DNA of 6,143 bases from Deltaproteobacteria bacterium (GTDB lineage: Bacteria > Bdellovibrionota_C > UBA2361 > JAAYZI01). The stretch spans positions 1-6,143 of the forward strand of contig JAAYZI010000254.1 of NCBI GenBank assembly GCA_012514925.1. The letters are read 5' to 3'. This document shows, piece after piece, positions 1 to 5,474 of this stretch. The position numbers and the translations under genes are program-made. Position 1 is the stretch's first letter, and each line of letters begins with the position of its first letter. Below the pieces are notes generated by a model. The model was not told the origin of the DNA. It did no database searches and was given only the letters and a program-made list of their open reading frames with translations.

Positions 1-43
1 CATATAAAACGTAAGGTCATCCAATCTGGTACGACCTAATATT

Positions 44-130
44 GGCCTTGTCGCATATGCATATCTCGCGCAAAGGATTGGCAAATTAAACTAGTATGCT
101 ACGTGCGAGATATGTATATGTGACAAGGTT
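44..130 (+). repeat. Long palindromic repeat (28-bp stem, 31-nt loop)
   Basis: Bases 44-71 can pair with 103-130 without a gap, giving a 28-bp stem around a 31-base loop. Only five positions are not Watson-Crick. In RNA read from the plus strand all five are G-U pairs (44/130, 45/129, 53/121, 59/115, 70/104), while in minus-strand RNA they would be C-A mismatches. The right arm and the sequence after it (105-150) recur in diverged form at 2857-2902, so this is a dispersed family. Size and shape resemble small palindromic intergenic repeats of the ERIC/MITE type (inference). No T-run follows the stem, so it is not an ordinary intrinsic terminator. Confidence 0.75.
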
Positions 131-194
131 TAATAAAAGCCCAGGTTAGCAGAGCCTTTCTGGTGATGGCTGGCGGTAACGCGGAATCAACTTC

Positions 195-212
195 ACTTTC
201 TCCAGAGAAAGT
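195..212. promoter_or_regulatory. Perfect 8-bp inverted repeat (operator-like dyad)
   Basis: Bases 195-202 (ACTTTCTC) and 205-212 (GAGAAAGT) are exact reverse complements separated by two bases. The near-zero spacer suits a dimeric DNA-binding protein better than an RNA hairpin. No start codon or gene lies immediately beside it, so any target gene is unknown. Chance occurrence cannot be excluded. Confidence 0.3.
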
Positions 213-318
213 AATATTCGTGCAAACGTATCCAGTATCCGCTTACATAAATATTAAATTAAGCGATTACACTGTGTTATCAGTGCGATTATCATAAAAA
301 AAGATCAAAGTACCCAGG

Positions 319-1257
319 CTAGGTCCAGTCCATCTTAGGCGATAAGCCAAAAACTAATTGGTCCATTCTGATAATCAAACTTTCAAGCCACTCTGCGCCA
401 TTTGGATCTTCAGTCAGGGCGACGGCTATGTACTTCCTGCCGTTACGTTCCACAATCGCGCTGTCAGAATGAAAATTTCCCCAGCTTCCCCCCTTTCGGT
501 ACAACCGCACGGCCCGATGACGCGAACGTAGTCCGCGTACAAATTTATGGTGCAAGGCAGGGTAGGCCAGAACTTCCTTCATCAGCGCAGTAAGCGGTGG
601 TGATAGAAGCGCTCCAGTTTCCAACAGATAATAGAAACGCGCTACTGACATAGCGCTAGCGGCGTGAGAGAGCTGCCTAAGAGGCTCTCTCATCCAAGCT
701 TCCCCTCTCCCGTACTCTTTCCCGACCCAAAGCCCGCCGCCTTGGTCAACCCGGTAAAACCCATAGGCCGGAGAGCTAAGTAGAGACGCAATGTATTGAG
801 GCCCGACCATATGAAACAGCTCGCTGGCCGCTTCATTGGAGGAGAAACGGATCATCCGGATCGCTAGAGCTCTGGTGCCGGAATCCCACTCTAAAGTGCC
901 CTGCTCCACGCGTTTAAGCAACCCGAACAAAATCGCTATCTTCGGGAGGCTAGCGGCATACATCATGTAGTTCTGGTTTATGCCTGCCGCGCGCGGCCTT
1001 GCAAGATCGGTGATATCAACCAGCTCGATGCTTAGCCGCTGTTGATCTGCCGCTTCCTTCAAGCTCAGCTCCTGCATGGCCAAGTCAAGCCCATTTTGCA
1101 GTGCACTGTCTTGGCACTCTTCGAGTTGCGGAAAGCTCGTGGAAGCTTCAGGCGGCTTTCTGAAAGAACACCCCGAAAGCAGCAGCGCCAGCCCTAAGGC
1201 ACCTAAGCTCCCCCGCAAGTAAACTTTTAAAACACTAAAAACCACCGACGCACGCAT
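319..1257 (-). CDS. Lipoprotein of the serine beta-lactamase/transpeptidase-like superfamily
   Basis: This is a 312-residue protein. A hydrophobic signal (about residues 12-29) ends in a lipobox LLSGC with Cys30 as the lipidation site. Residue +2 is Ser, not Asp, so outer-membrane sorting is likely if Lol rules apply. The three motifs of the penicillin-recognising fold appear in order: SLPK (Ser103, Lys106) as SxxK, SSN (139-141) as SxN, and KGG (255-257) in place of KTG/KSG. The stretch 197-230, with SVARFYYLLETGALLSP in it, resembles the helix after the omega loop of class A beta-lactamases. A Glu-Pro at 191-192 sits near the class A general-base position, but the loop to the next helix looks shorter. 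True beta-lactamase activity is therefore uncertain, and a peptidoglycan-related or other serine hydrolase role is equally possible. The ATG start has AGGTG a few bases upstream. It is divergent from the transporter gene. Confidence 0.8.
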   Translation of the reverse strand: MRASVVFSVLKVYLRGSLGALGLALLLSGCSFRKPPEASTSFPQLEECQDSALQNGLDLAMQELSLKEAADQQRLSIELVDITDLARPRAAGINQNYMMYAASLPKIAILFGLLKRVEQGTLEWDSGTRALAIRMIRFSSNEAASELFHMVGPQYIASLLSSPAYGFYRVDQGGGLWVGKEYGRGEAWMREPLRQLSHAASAMSVARFYYLLETGALLSPPLTALMKEVLAYPALHHKFVRGLRSRHRAVRLYRKGGSWGNFHSDSAIVERNGRKYIAVALTEDPNGAEWLESLIIRMDQLVFGLSPKMDWT

Positions 1258-1307
1258 ATCTCACCTAACACCAGCGACCACAGAGCCCAATAGCTCCAAA
1301 ATAAGCA

Positions 1308-1322
1308 GTGCAGCTGTTGCAC
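1308..1322. promoter_or_regulatory. Dyad in the divergent intergenic gap
   Basis: GTGCA (1308-1312) and TGCAC (1318-1322) form an exact inverted repeat with a 5-base spacer. It lies in the 111-bp gap between the divergent lipoprotein and transporter genes and overlaps a poor -35-like hexamer for the plus-strand gene (TTGCAC at 1317, then TAAAAA 17 bases on). It could be an operator serving both genes, but the arms are short and no regulator is visible nearby. Confidence 0.25.
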
Positions 1323-1368
1323 CGTTGGAAACTAACAAGTAAAAAGGGTTTCTGCTTTACGCTAAGAT

Positions 1369-2682
1369 ATGATGAAGCTTCAACGTCAGAACCAAAACAG
1401 TCAAGAGCCTCGTTTTCAGGGACACACGTTCTTGGAGTCGCTGCTCTTCTCGACTCTTTTTTTTCTAATAATAACAGCTTATTATCAGGTAAAGCCAGCA
1501 AGCAGGGCCCTGTTTATAACGTTTGTTGGCAGCGAGAATCTGCCCTATACATGGATCTTATCAGCATCCGTGTGGATCATGCTCCTGCCATTATTCTCCT
1601 GGCGCGCCAAACGTGACGCCCCGCACAAGATAGTGATTAGCTCCACCTTGTGCATTGCCGGATTAATCACCCTGTTTTGGCTGCTTTTACAAACTCCCAC
1701 CCCCTTACGCGTGATTAGCTTTTACGTATTGGTCGATGTTTACGGAGTGATCTTGGTCGAGCAATTTTGGGGGTTTGTAGGCAGCAGGTATCATACCTCA
1801 GAAGGCAAGCGCTGGTATGGAGTAATTGGCAGTGGCGGACTAGTCGGGGGCATTTGTGGCAGCGCACTTGCCTCACTCCTGTTAAAGAGAAAAGACGTGC
1901 AAACTATAGATTTGCTGCCGGTAGCGATTTTTTTTCTCCTCCTGTTAGCTGTCCTGACTTGGATCTTGACGTTTAAACATAAATTTACAGTGGTTCAATC
2001 TGGCCAAGATCGCACTATCCCGCATCTGCAGCAGCGCCTCTCCCGTCCTGGCCGCAGGTATGTGGTCCTAATCGCGCTGCTGCTTTTAATGTCTCAATTG
2101 GTGCAACCCATAATCGAATTTCAATTGATGAGCGTACTGCAGCAGGTCCGGGACGATCTAAAAGCTCGTACGGAGTATCTGTCGTTTTTGTTTTTACTTA
2201 CCAGCTTGCTAGCCTTGATAGTCAACCTGACGATTACCCCACTCTTTCACCGCTACTTAGGCACCATTGCCAGTTTGGCGGTACAGCCGCTGTTGATCAT
2301 TTGCGGCGCTCTCACTTTCATCGGCACAACTACCCTTACAAGTGGCACGATCTTAAAAGTTTTGGACCGCGGACTTTCTTATTCAATCACGCGCGCCTCC
2401 AAAGAATTGCTCTACCTGCCACTTGTACCGGCTGTTATTTATCGCATCAAATCCTGGGTCGACATGTTCGGCTACCGCTTATTCGAAGTATTCGCCTCTG
2501 TGCTGATCTTGGGTATAAAGCGGTGGGTACCTAACCAGGCTGTGCCAGTCGAGCTTTCCTGGGTCGTGATAGCATTGGCGCTACTGTGGTTGGGGGTGAT
2601 CGCTCTGGTTCGCCCTCGCTACGATCATTTGATCCAAAAGTCAGAAGCGCTTTTAGTAGAAAACGGCACCCCGGCTGGTTAG
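1369..2682 (+). CDS. ATP:ADP antiporter-like (NTT/Npt family) MFS-type membrane protein
   Basis: This 437-residue polytopic membrane protein has about 11-12 hydrophobic segments (roughly residues 22-42, 61-77, 87-107, 111-135, 150-172, 182-202, 230-250, 270-292, 300-322, 370-385, 395-415). Family-like stretches include YYQVKPASRALF (38-49), matching the first-helix YY..RP.RD pattern. EQFWGFVGSRY followed by EGKRWYGVIGSGGLVGG (131-161) matches the usual QFW...F...GKRLFG.IG.GG..G pattern. KVLDRGLSYSITRASKELLYLP with a downstream K.W.D.FGYR (330-370) matches the conserved second-half signature. Classical members exchange ATP for ADP or nucleotides in intracellular bacteria and plastids. Many free-living bacteria carry related proteins of unknown substrate, and nothing here fixes the substrate. 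A second ATG follows directly at 1372, and the Shine-Dalgarno is weak. Only 14 bp separate its stop from the convergent tRNA gene. Confidence 0.8.
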   Translation: MMKLQRQNQNSQEPRFQGHTFLESLLFSTLFFLIITAYYQVKPASRALFITFVGSENLPYTWILSASVWIMLLPLFSWRAKRDAPHKIVISSTLCIAGLITLFWLLLQTPTPLRVISFYVLVDVYGVILVEQFWGFVGSRYHTSEGKRWYGVIGSGGLVGGICGSALASLLLKRKDVQTIDLLPVAIFFLLLLAVLTWILTFKHKFTVVQSGQDRTIPHLQQRLSRPGRRYVVLIALLLLMSQLVQPIIEFQLMSVLQQVRDDLKARTEYLSFLFLLTSLLALIVNLTITPLFHRYLGTIASLAVQPLLIICGALTFIGTTTLTSGTILKVLDRGLSYSITRASKELLYLPLVPAVIYRIKSWVDMFGYRLFEVFASVLILGIKRWVPNQAVPVELSWVVIALALLWLGVIALVRPRYDHLIQKSEALLVENGTPAG

Positions 2683-2696
2683 CCTTAAGGGAAAAC

Positions 2697-2772
2697 TGGT
2701 ACGCCGGGAGGGACTCGAACCCACGACCCGAAGATTAAGAGTCTTCTGCTCTACCAACTGAGCTACCGGCGC
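2697..2772 (-). tRNA. tRNA-Lys (anticodon CUU), CCA encoded
   Basis: Read on the minus strand, the 76 bases fold as a full cloverleaf. The acceptor is 2766-2772 with 2701-2707, the D arm has the usual AGTTGGTA loop, and the anticodon stem is GAAGA/TCTTC around loop CTCTTAA. The anticodon is CUU (bases 2739-2737), reading AAG lysine codons. The five-base variable region is 2725-2729 and the T loop is TTCGAGT. The discriminator is A (2700) and CCA is encoded at 2699-2697. Two oddities occur: the first acceptor pair is G1-U72, and the T stem has a U50-U64 mismatch (2723 with 2709). Neither abolishes the fold. Confidence 0.95.
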
Positions 2773-2804
2773 ACACAACACAAAAAGTGCCCTCGAGGAA
2801 CAGT

Positions 2805-2833
2805 AATTTATCTGAAGATTAATCTGATAGCAA
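2805..2833 (-). promoter_or_regulatory. Candidate sigma-70-type promoter for tRNA-Lys
   Basis: On the minus strand TTGCTA (2833-2828) and TAAATT (2810-2805) are separated by 17 bases. Each box matches the sigma-70 consensus at four of six positions. The -10 box ends about 32 bases before the mature tRNA 5' end, a plausible leader for RNase P processing. It is the best candidate in the region but unremarkable as a promoter. Confidence 0.4.
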
Positions 2834-2856
2834 CAAGACTGGGCTAAGATGCACCA

Positions 2857-2902
2857 GCGGGATATGCGTATATGACAAAGTTTAATGAAAGCTTCGATTA
2901 AC
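2857..2902 (+). repeat. Diverged direct copy of the palindromic-repeat right arm
   Basis: Aligned without gaps to 105-150, this segment matches at 35 of 46 positions by my count, with 30 of the first 36 identical. Ten of the eleven differences are transitions. The shared core includes GATATG, TATG/TGACAA and TTTAAT-AAAGC blocks. Unlike the 44-130 copy, I see no pairing partner arm nearby, so this is a single arm or a decayed element. The two copies are in the same orientation and flank the lipoprotein, transporter and tRNA genes. Confidence 0.65.
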
Positions 2903-3110
2903 CAGGACGGTGCCCGCCACATTGGATTTAGATGCCGACTAGTATGGCTAAGACCACCGTCATAGGCGTCATCTCCAACCTTAACATTGCCCTCATCCCA
3001 AAGCCTCGCACTTGTCTAGCGCCGCCTAACCCAGCCGCAAATTTAAAGGTGAATTATAACAGCTAGTTATCTGCGAACTTCCACCCCTGAAACATCATAT
3101 AGAAAAATAC

Positions 3111-3137
3111 TCAAGTCTTCATGAAAACTACCGATAG
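3111..3137 (+). promoter_or_regulatory. Sigma-28 (FliA)-type flagellar promoter
   Basis: TCAAGTCT (3111-3118) and ACCGATAG (3130-3137) are separated by exactly 11 bases. The enterobacterial sigma-28 consensus is TAAAGTTT-N11-GCCGATAA. Six of eight bases match in each box, including the whole CCGATA core. Transcription would begin near 3144, giving a leader of about 74 nt before the ATG at 3218. The promoter sits directly upstream of a gene that independently looks like flagellin, so the two lines of evidence support each other. Confidence 0.75.
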
Positions 3138-3165
3138 TATAAGTGTGTGAAGGTAATTTAGGAGA

Positions 3166-3209
3166 CCACTTTTTAGGGGCACCTTAATTAATTCCCCAAA
3201 ATAAAGTGG
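3166..3209 (+). promoter_or_regulatory. Leader hairpin overlapping the Shine-Dalgarno
   Basis: CCACTTT (3166-3172) pairs exactly with AAAGTGG (3203-3209). Inside it, GGGG (3176-3179) pairs with CCCC (3194-3197) around a 14-base loop. The 3' arm ends on the first two G of the Shine-Dalgarno GGAGG (3208-3212), which stands five bases before the ATG. The fold would partly hide the ribosome site. A second GGA (3161-3163) lies just 5' of the stem. Flagellin translation is controlled through the leader in several bacteria (CsrA with FliW; FlbT), so regulation here is plausible but inferred. Confidence 0.5.
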
Positions 3210-3217
3210 AGGAAAAA

Positions 3218-4015
3218 ATGGATGTGAATGTAAAGGATACTCAACTCAACAAGGAAGTTGCAAAAGCGGCCGTTCCAATCTCACGACCCCCCCGGCAACG
3301 GGAAATCAGGGCGCTTTCAATCTCACCAGTCTCCGTTCCGGTTGACACCACGACGCTTACGGTCAAACCACGCGCCAAAAGCGACGAACAGCGTGAGATG
3401 CGCGCGCGTATCAACGACGTCATCAGCACGATTAACGTTGCTGCGGAAGCAACCTCAGAGATTCAAAACCTGGTGAAAAGCATTGAAGGCATCACGACTC
3501 AGGCCGGTAACGAGCAAATCTCCGATGAACGGCGGGCCGTCTTAGAAAAAGAAGCTCGCGGCTTGGTGGATGAGATAAAAAAGCGAGCTAGCCTACCGAT
3601 GCGGGTCGGCAGCAACGACGAATCTCAGGTGCGTTTAGAAATTGAGCAGACTCTTGGGAAAACCTTGGAAGCGCTGTTTCCTGAAGGAGCCGATAACGCC
3701 TTCGGAATTGAAGCAGTTTCCTTCACTCCCAAAGAGAATATCATCAGCGTTAGGACCTCGATAGAAGTTGCTCAGCGGCGTTTACAAGAACTAGCACTAG
3801 CCATCGATAACGCCAAAGCGGAGGTGAAAGCAACCATTGATACATTTGAAGTAGCCTCCCAGAACACCGAGGCCAGTGACGCCTCTATCCGTGACGTAGA
3901 TGCCGCTCTAAAACTCGCCGCGCAGACTAAAAGCACGATTGGCACGAATCCAGAATCAGCCCTGGGTTCCGTCGGACAGATTGACAAATCCGCAGCCAAT
4001 TTGCTGGGAAGCTAG
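3218..4015 (+). CDS. Flagellin-family protein with atypical N-terminus
   Basis: This is a 265-residue protein. I start at ATG 3218 because GGAGG (3208-3212) is ideally placed. An in-frame GTG at 3206 overlaps that Shine-Dalgarno and is rejected. Residues 66-125, from INDVIS through QAGNEQISD to VDEIKKRAS, follow the flagellin D1 pattern (NDGIS...AEGA..E...RIREL.VQA.N...SD..R...E...L..EID.IA) almost without gaps. AIDNAKAEV (195-203) matches the C-terminal D1 AIDNAL..V. IRDVDAALKL...TK..I (224-241) matches the C-terminal IRDVDMA...TK..I of Bacillus Hag, and the remaining length to the C-terminus is the same. The N-terminal D0 signature SSGLRIN...DDAAG is absent. Residues 1-63 are instead proline- and charge-rich. 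There is no variable D2/D3 domain. A sigma-28-type promoter drives it. It may be a filament or minor axial protein, or a non-exported relative that binds flagellin chaperones. Confidence 0.8.
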   Translation: MDVNVKDTQLNKEVAKAAVPISRPPRQREIRALSISPVSVPVDTTTLTVKPRAKSDEQREMRARINDVISTINVAAEATSEIQNLVKSIEGITTQAGNEQISDERRAVLEKEARGLVDEIKKRASLPMRVGSNDESQVRLEIEQTLGKTLEALFPEGADNAFGIEAVSFTPKENIISVRTSIEVAQRRLQELALAIDNAKAEVKATIDTFEVASQNTEASDASIRDVDAALKLAAQTKSTIGTNPESALGSVGQIDKSAANLLGS

Positions 4016-4054
4016 GTATAAAGCGGAGGTCACAACTAGCTTGTTCAAATGCGA

Positions 4055-4072
4055 CCGGATTGATTTATCCGG
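4055..4072. promoter_or_regulatory. Perfect 6-bp inverted repeat overlapping the ffh -35 box
   Basis: CCGGAT (4055-4060) and ATCCGG (4067-4072) are exact reverse complements around a 6-base spacer. The dyad covers the proposed ffh -35 hexamer (4060-4065). It could be an operator or an RNA hairpin at the end of the flagellin-like transcript. No T-run follows, so a standard intrinsic terminator is unlikely. Confidence 0.35.
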
Positions 4073-4089
4073 CTCAAAGCCTCTATACT
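4060..4089 (+). promoter_or_regulatory. Candidate sigma-70-type promoter giving a leaderless ffh mRNA
   Basis: TTGATT (4060-4065) and TATACT (4084-4089) are 18 bases apart and match the consensus at four and five of six positions. Seven bases downstream of the -10 box is 4096-4097, the first base of the ffh ATG. No Shine-Dalgarno is visible in the last 20 bases before that ATG, which fits translation from a leaderless or nearly leaderless transcript. Confidence 0.5.
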
Positions 4090-4096
4090 CAGACGC

Positions 4097-5458
4097 ATGT
4101 TTGATGCGCTTCACGACAAACTGAACAATGCTTTTAAAAAGATCCTCGGCCGCGGAGTTGTAGGCGAACGGGACTTAGAAGAAACCCTTAAAGCTGTGCG
4201 CTTGGCGCTACTTGAAGCTGATGTCAATTTTAAGGTCGCCAAAGAATTTTGTGCGCGCATTTCTGAGAAGGCCCTTGGCGCCGAAGTGCAAAAAAGCCTG
4301 ACCCCGGACCAGCAAATCATCAAGCTGGTGCATCAACAGTTAATTGAGGTTATGGGCGGGCAGGCGGCTGAACTTAACCTTAAGGTTGCCCCACCGTGTG
4401 TTATCATGCTGGCGGGCCTCCAGGGCTGCGGCAAGACCACCACCGCTGCCAAGCTGGCGCGCCTCCTGAAACAGCAGTTTAAACGCACTCCGCTGCTTGT
4501 ACCAGCGGATATTTACCGCCCCGCTGCTATCGACCAGTTAAAAAAATTGGGCAAGCAGCTTGAAATTTCCGTGTATGACACAGATCCAACCCTGTCACCG
4601 GTTGAGACAGCCAAATCTGCCGTATCTTACGCAAACAATCACGGCTTTGACTGCGTTATTTTGGATACCGCCGGTCGTTTGCAAATTGACGATGGCATGA
4701 TGCAGGAACTTGTGAATATCCAAGCAAGCGTGCAACCGCATGAAATCTTGCTTGTGGCAGACGCTATGACCGGCCAGCAGGCAGTCAATATCGCCCAGGG
4801 ATTTTCGGCGGTCCTACGTATCGACGGCCTAATCCTCACCAAACTGGACGGCGATGCCCGAGGCGGGGCTGCGCTCTCGATGCGCGCCGTAACCGGCAAA
4901 CCCATCAAAATGGTAGGCGTCGGTGAGAAGCTGGATGCCTTGGAGGTTTTTCATCCGGAGCGTATGGCCTCCCGGATTTTGGGCATGGGGGACGTGCTGG
5001 GCTTGATTGAAAAGGCCACCCAAGCCGTAAGCTTAGAGGAATCCCTGGAGCTGCAAAAGAAGATTAAAAAAGACCAACTGACCCTCGAGGATTTCCTCGG
5101 ACAGCTGCGCATGGTTAAACGCATGGGCAACTTGGGATCCTTGATGTCAATGATCCCAGGGCTGGGCAAGATGGTAAAGAAGCTAAATGAAGAAGATGCA
5201 GAAAGAGAGATGCGCCGCGTTGAGGCCATAATTCTCTCAATGACTCCGGCGGAACGAAGGAACCACACCATTCTTAATGGCAGCCGCAGACGCCGCATCG
5301 CAAAAGGGTCAGGTGTTTCGATTGAAGCCATAAACTCCCTAATTAAGCAGTTTGTTGAGACGAGAAAAATTATGGGCAAACTGAGCAAAATGGGTATGGG
5401 AGGGCTAATGGAAGGTCTGATGGGTGGCCGGGGACTTGGCCGGGGAGCACTGCGTTAA
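4097..5458 (+). CDS. ffh: Signal recognition particle GTPase Ffh (SRP54)
   Basis: This 453-residue protein is the SRP protein subunit. It binds 4.5S/SRP RNA and signal sequences of nascent membrane proteins and delivers ribosomes to FtsY. The length equals that of the E. coli protein. The N domain covers about residues 1-88. The G domain follows, with P-loop GLQGCGKTT (107-115), DIYRPAA (138-144), DTAGR (190-194), TKLD (248-251) and GVGEKLDAL (274-282). The methionine-rich M domain (about 325-435) contains the RNA-binding SRRRRIAKGSG (396-406) and ends in a Gly/Met-rich tail. MFDALHDKLN is the expected Ffh start. It has an M domain and is not the flagellar paralogue FlhF. It follows the flagellin-like gene by 81 bp but probably has its own promoter. 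rpsP, a common downstream neighbour, is missing; a convergent gene starts 16 bp beyond the stop. Confidence 0.98.
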   Translation: MFDALHDKLNNAFKKILGRGVVGERDLEETLKAVRLALLEADVNFKVAKEFCARISEKALGAEVQKSLTPDQQIIKLVHQQLIEVMGGQAAELNLKVAPPCVIMLAGLQGCGKTTTAAKLARLLKQQFKRTPLLVPADIYRPAAIDQLKKLGKQLEISVYDTDPTLSPVETAKSAVSYANNHGFDCVILDTAGRLQIDDGMMQELVNIQASVQPHEILLVADAMTGQQAVNIAQGFSAVLRIDGLILTKLDGDARGGAALSMRAVTGKPIKMVGVGEKLDALEVFHPERMASRILGMGDVLGLIEKATQAVSLEESLELQKKIKKDQLTLEDFLGQLRMVKRMGNLGSLMSMIPGLGKMVKKLNEEDAEREMRRVEAIILSMTPAERRNHTILNGSRRRRIAKGSGVSIEAINSLIKQFVETRKIMGKLSKMGMGGLMEGLMGGRGLGRGALR

Positions 5459-5474
5459 CACCCCGTATCTTTCA

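Larger units (their letters stand above)
1..318. other. Non-coding left flank
   Basis: No convincing gene is visible in these 318 bases on either strand. The stretch contains a long imperfect palindrome (44-130), an 8-bp-arm dyad (195-212), and AT-rich sequence around 245-302 with a run of seven A at 296-302. The bases next to 319 lie downstream of the minus-strand lipoprotein gene. A 5-bp stem (312-324) followed on the minus strand by seven T after a 9-nt gap is too weak to call a terminator. Confidence 0.6.
2773..3205. other. Non-coding stretch between tRNA-Lys and the flagellin-like gene
   Basis: No well-supported gene lies in these 433 bases. The left part holds the tRNA promoter candidate. 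The middle holds the diverged repeat copy (2857-2902) and a very short hydrophobic minus-strand ORF (2928-2996) that I treat only as a possibility. The right part holds the sigma-28-type promoter and the 5' leader of the flagellin-like gene. Confidence 0.6.

Noticed and set aside
263..291. Direct repeat GCGATTA (263-269 and 285-291) around a 5-bp hairpin
   Set aside because: Too short to distinguish from chance in AT-rich DNA.
293..324. Terminator-like hairpin with T-run after the lipoprotein gene
   Set aside because: The stem is only 5 bp with one G-U and lies 9 bases from the T-run.
1265..1501. 78-residue minus-strand ORF
   Set aside because: It overlaps the start of the transporter gene and has no family features or ribosome site.
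2653..2922. 89-residue minus-strand ORF with PVAQLVEQ and LRVVGSSPSRR
   Set aside because: This is the well-known false translation across a tRNA gene; it covers the tRNA-Lys.
3053..3058. Perfect TATAAT on the minus strand
   Set aside because: No -35-like hexamer occurs at 16-18 bases and the region is AT-rich, so it may be chance.
3206..3217. Upstream in-frame GTG adding four residues to the flagellin-like protein
   Set aside because: The GTG lies within the Shine-Dalgarno that serves ATG 3218 and has none of its own.
5426..5446. Short direct repeat GGCCGGGG near the end of ffh
   Set aside because: It encodes the Gly/Arg-rich tail normal for Ffh proteins.
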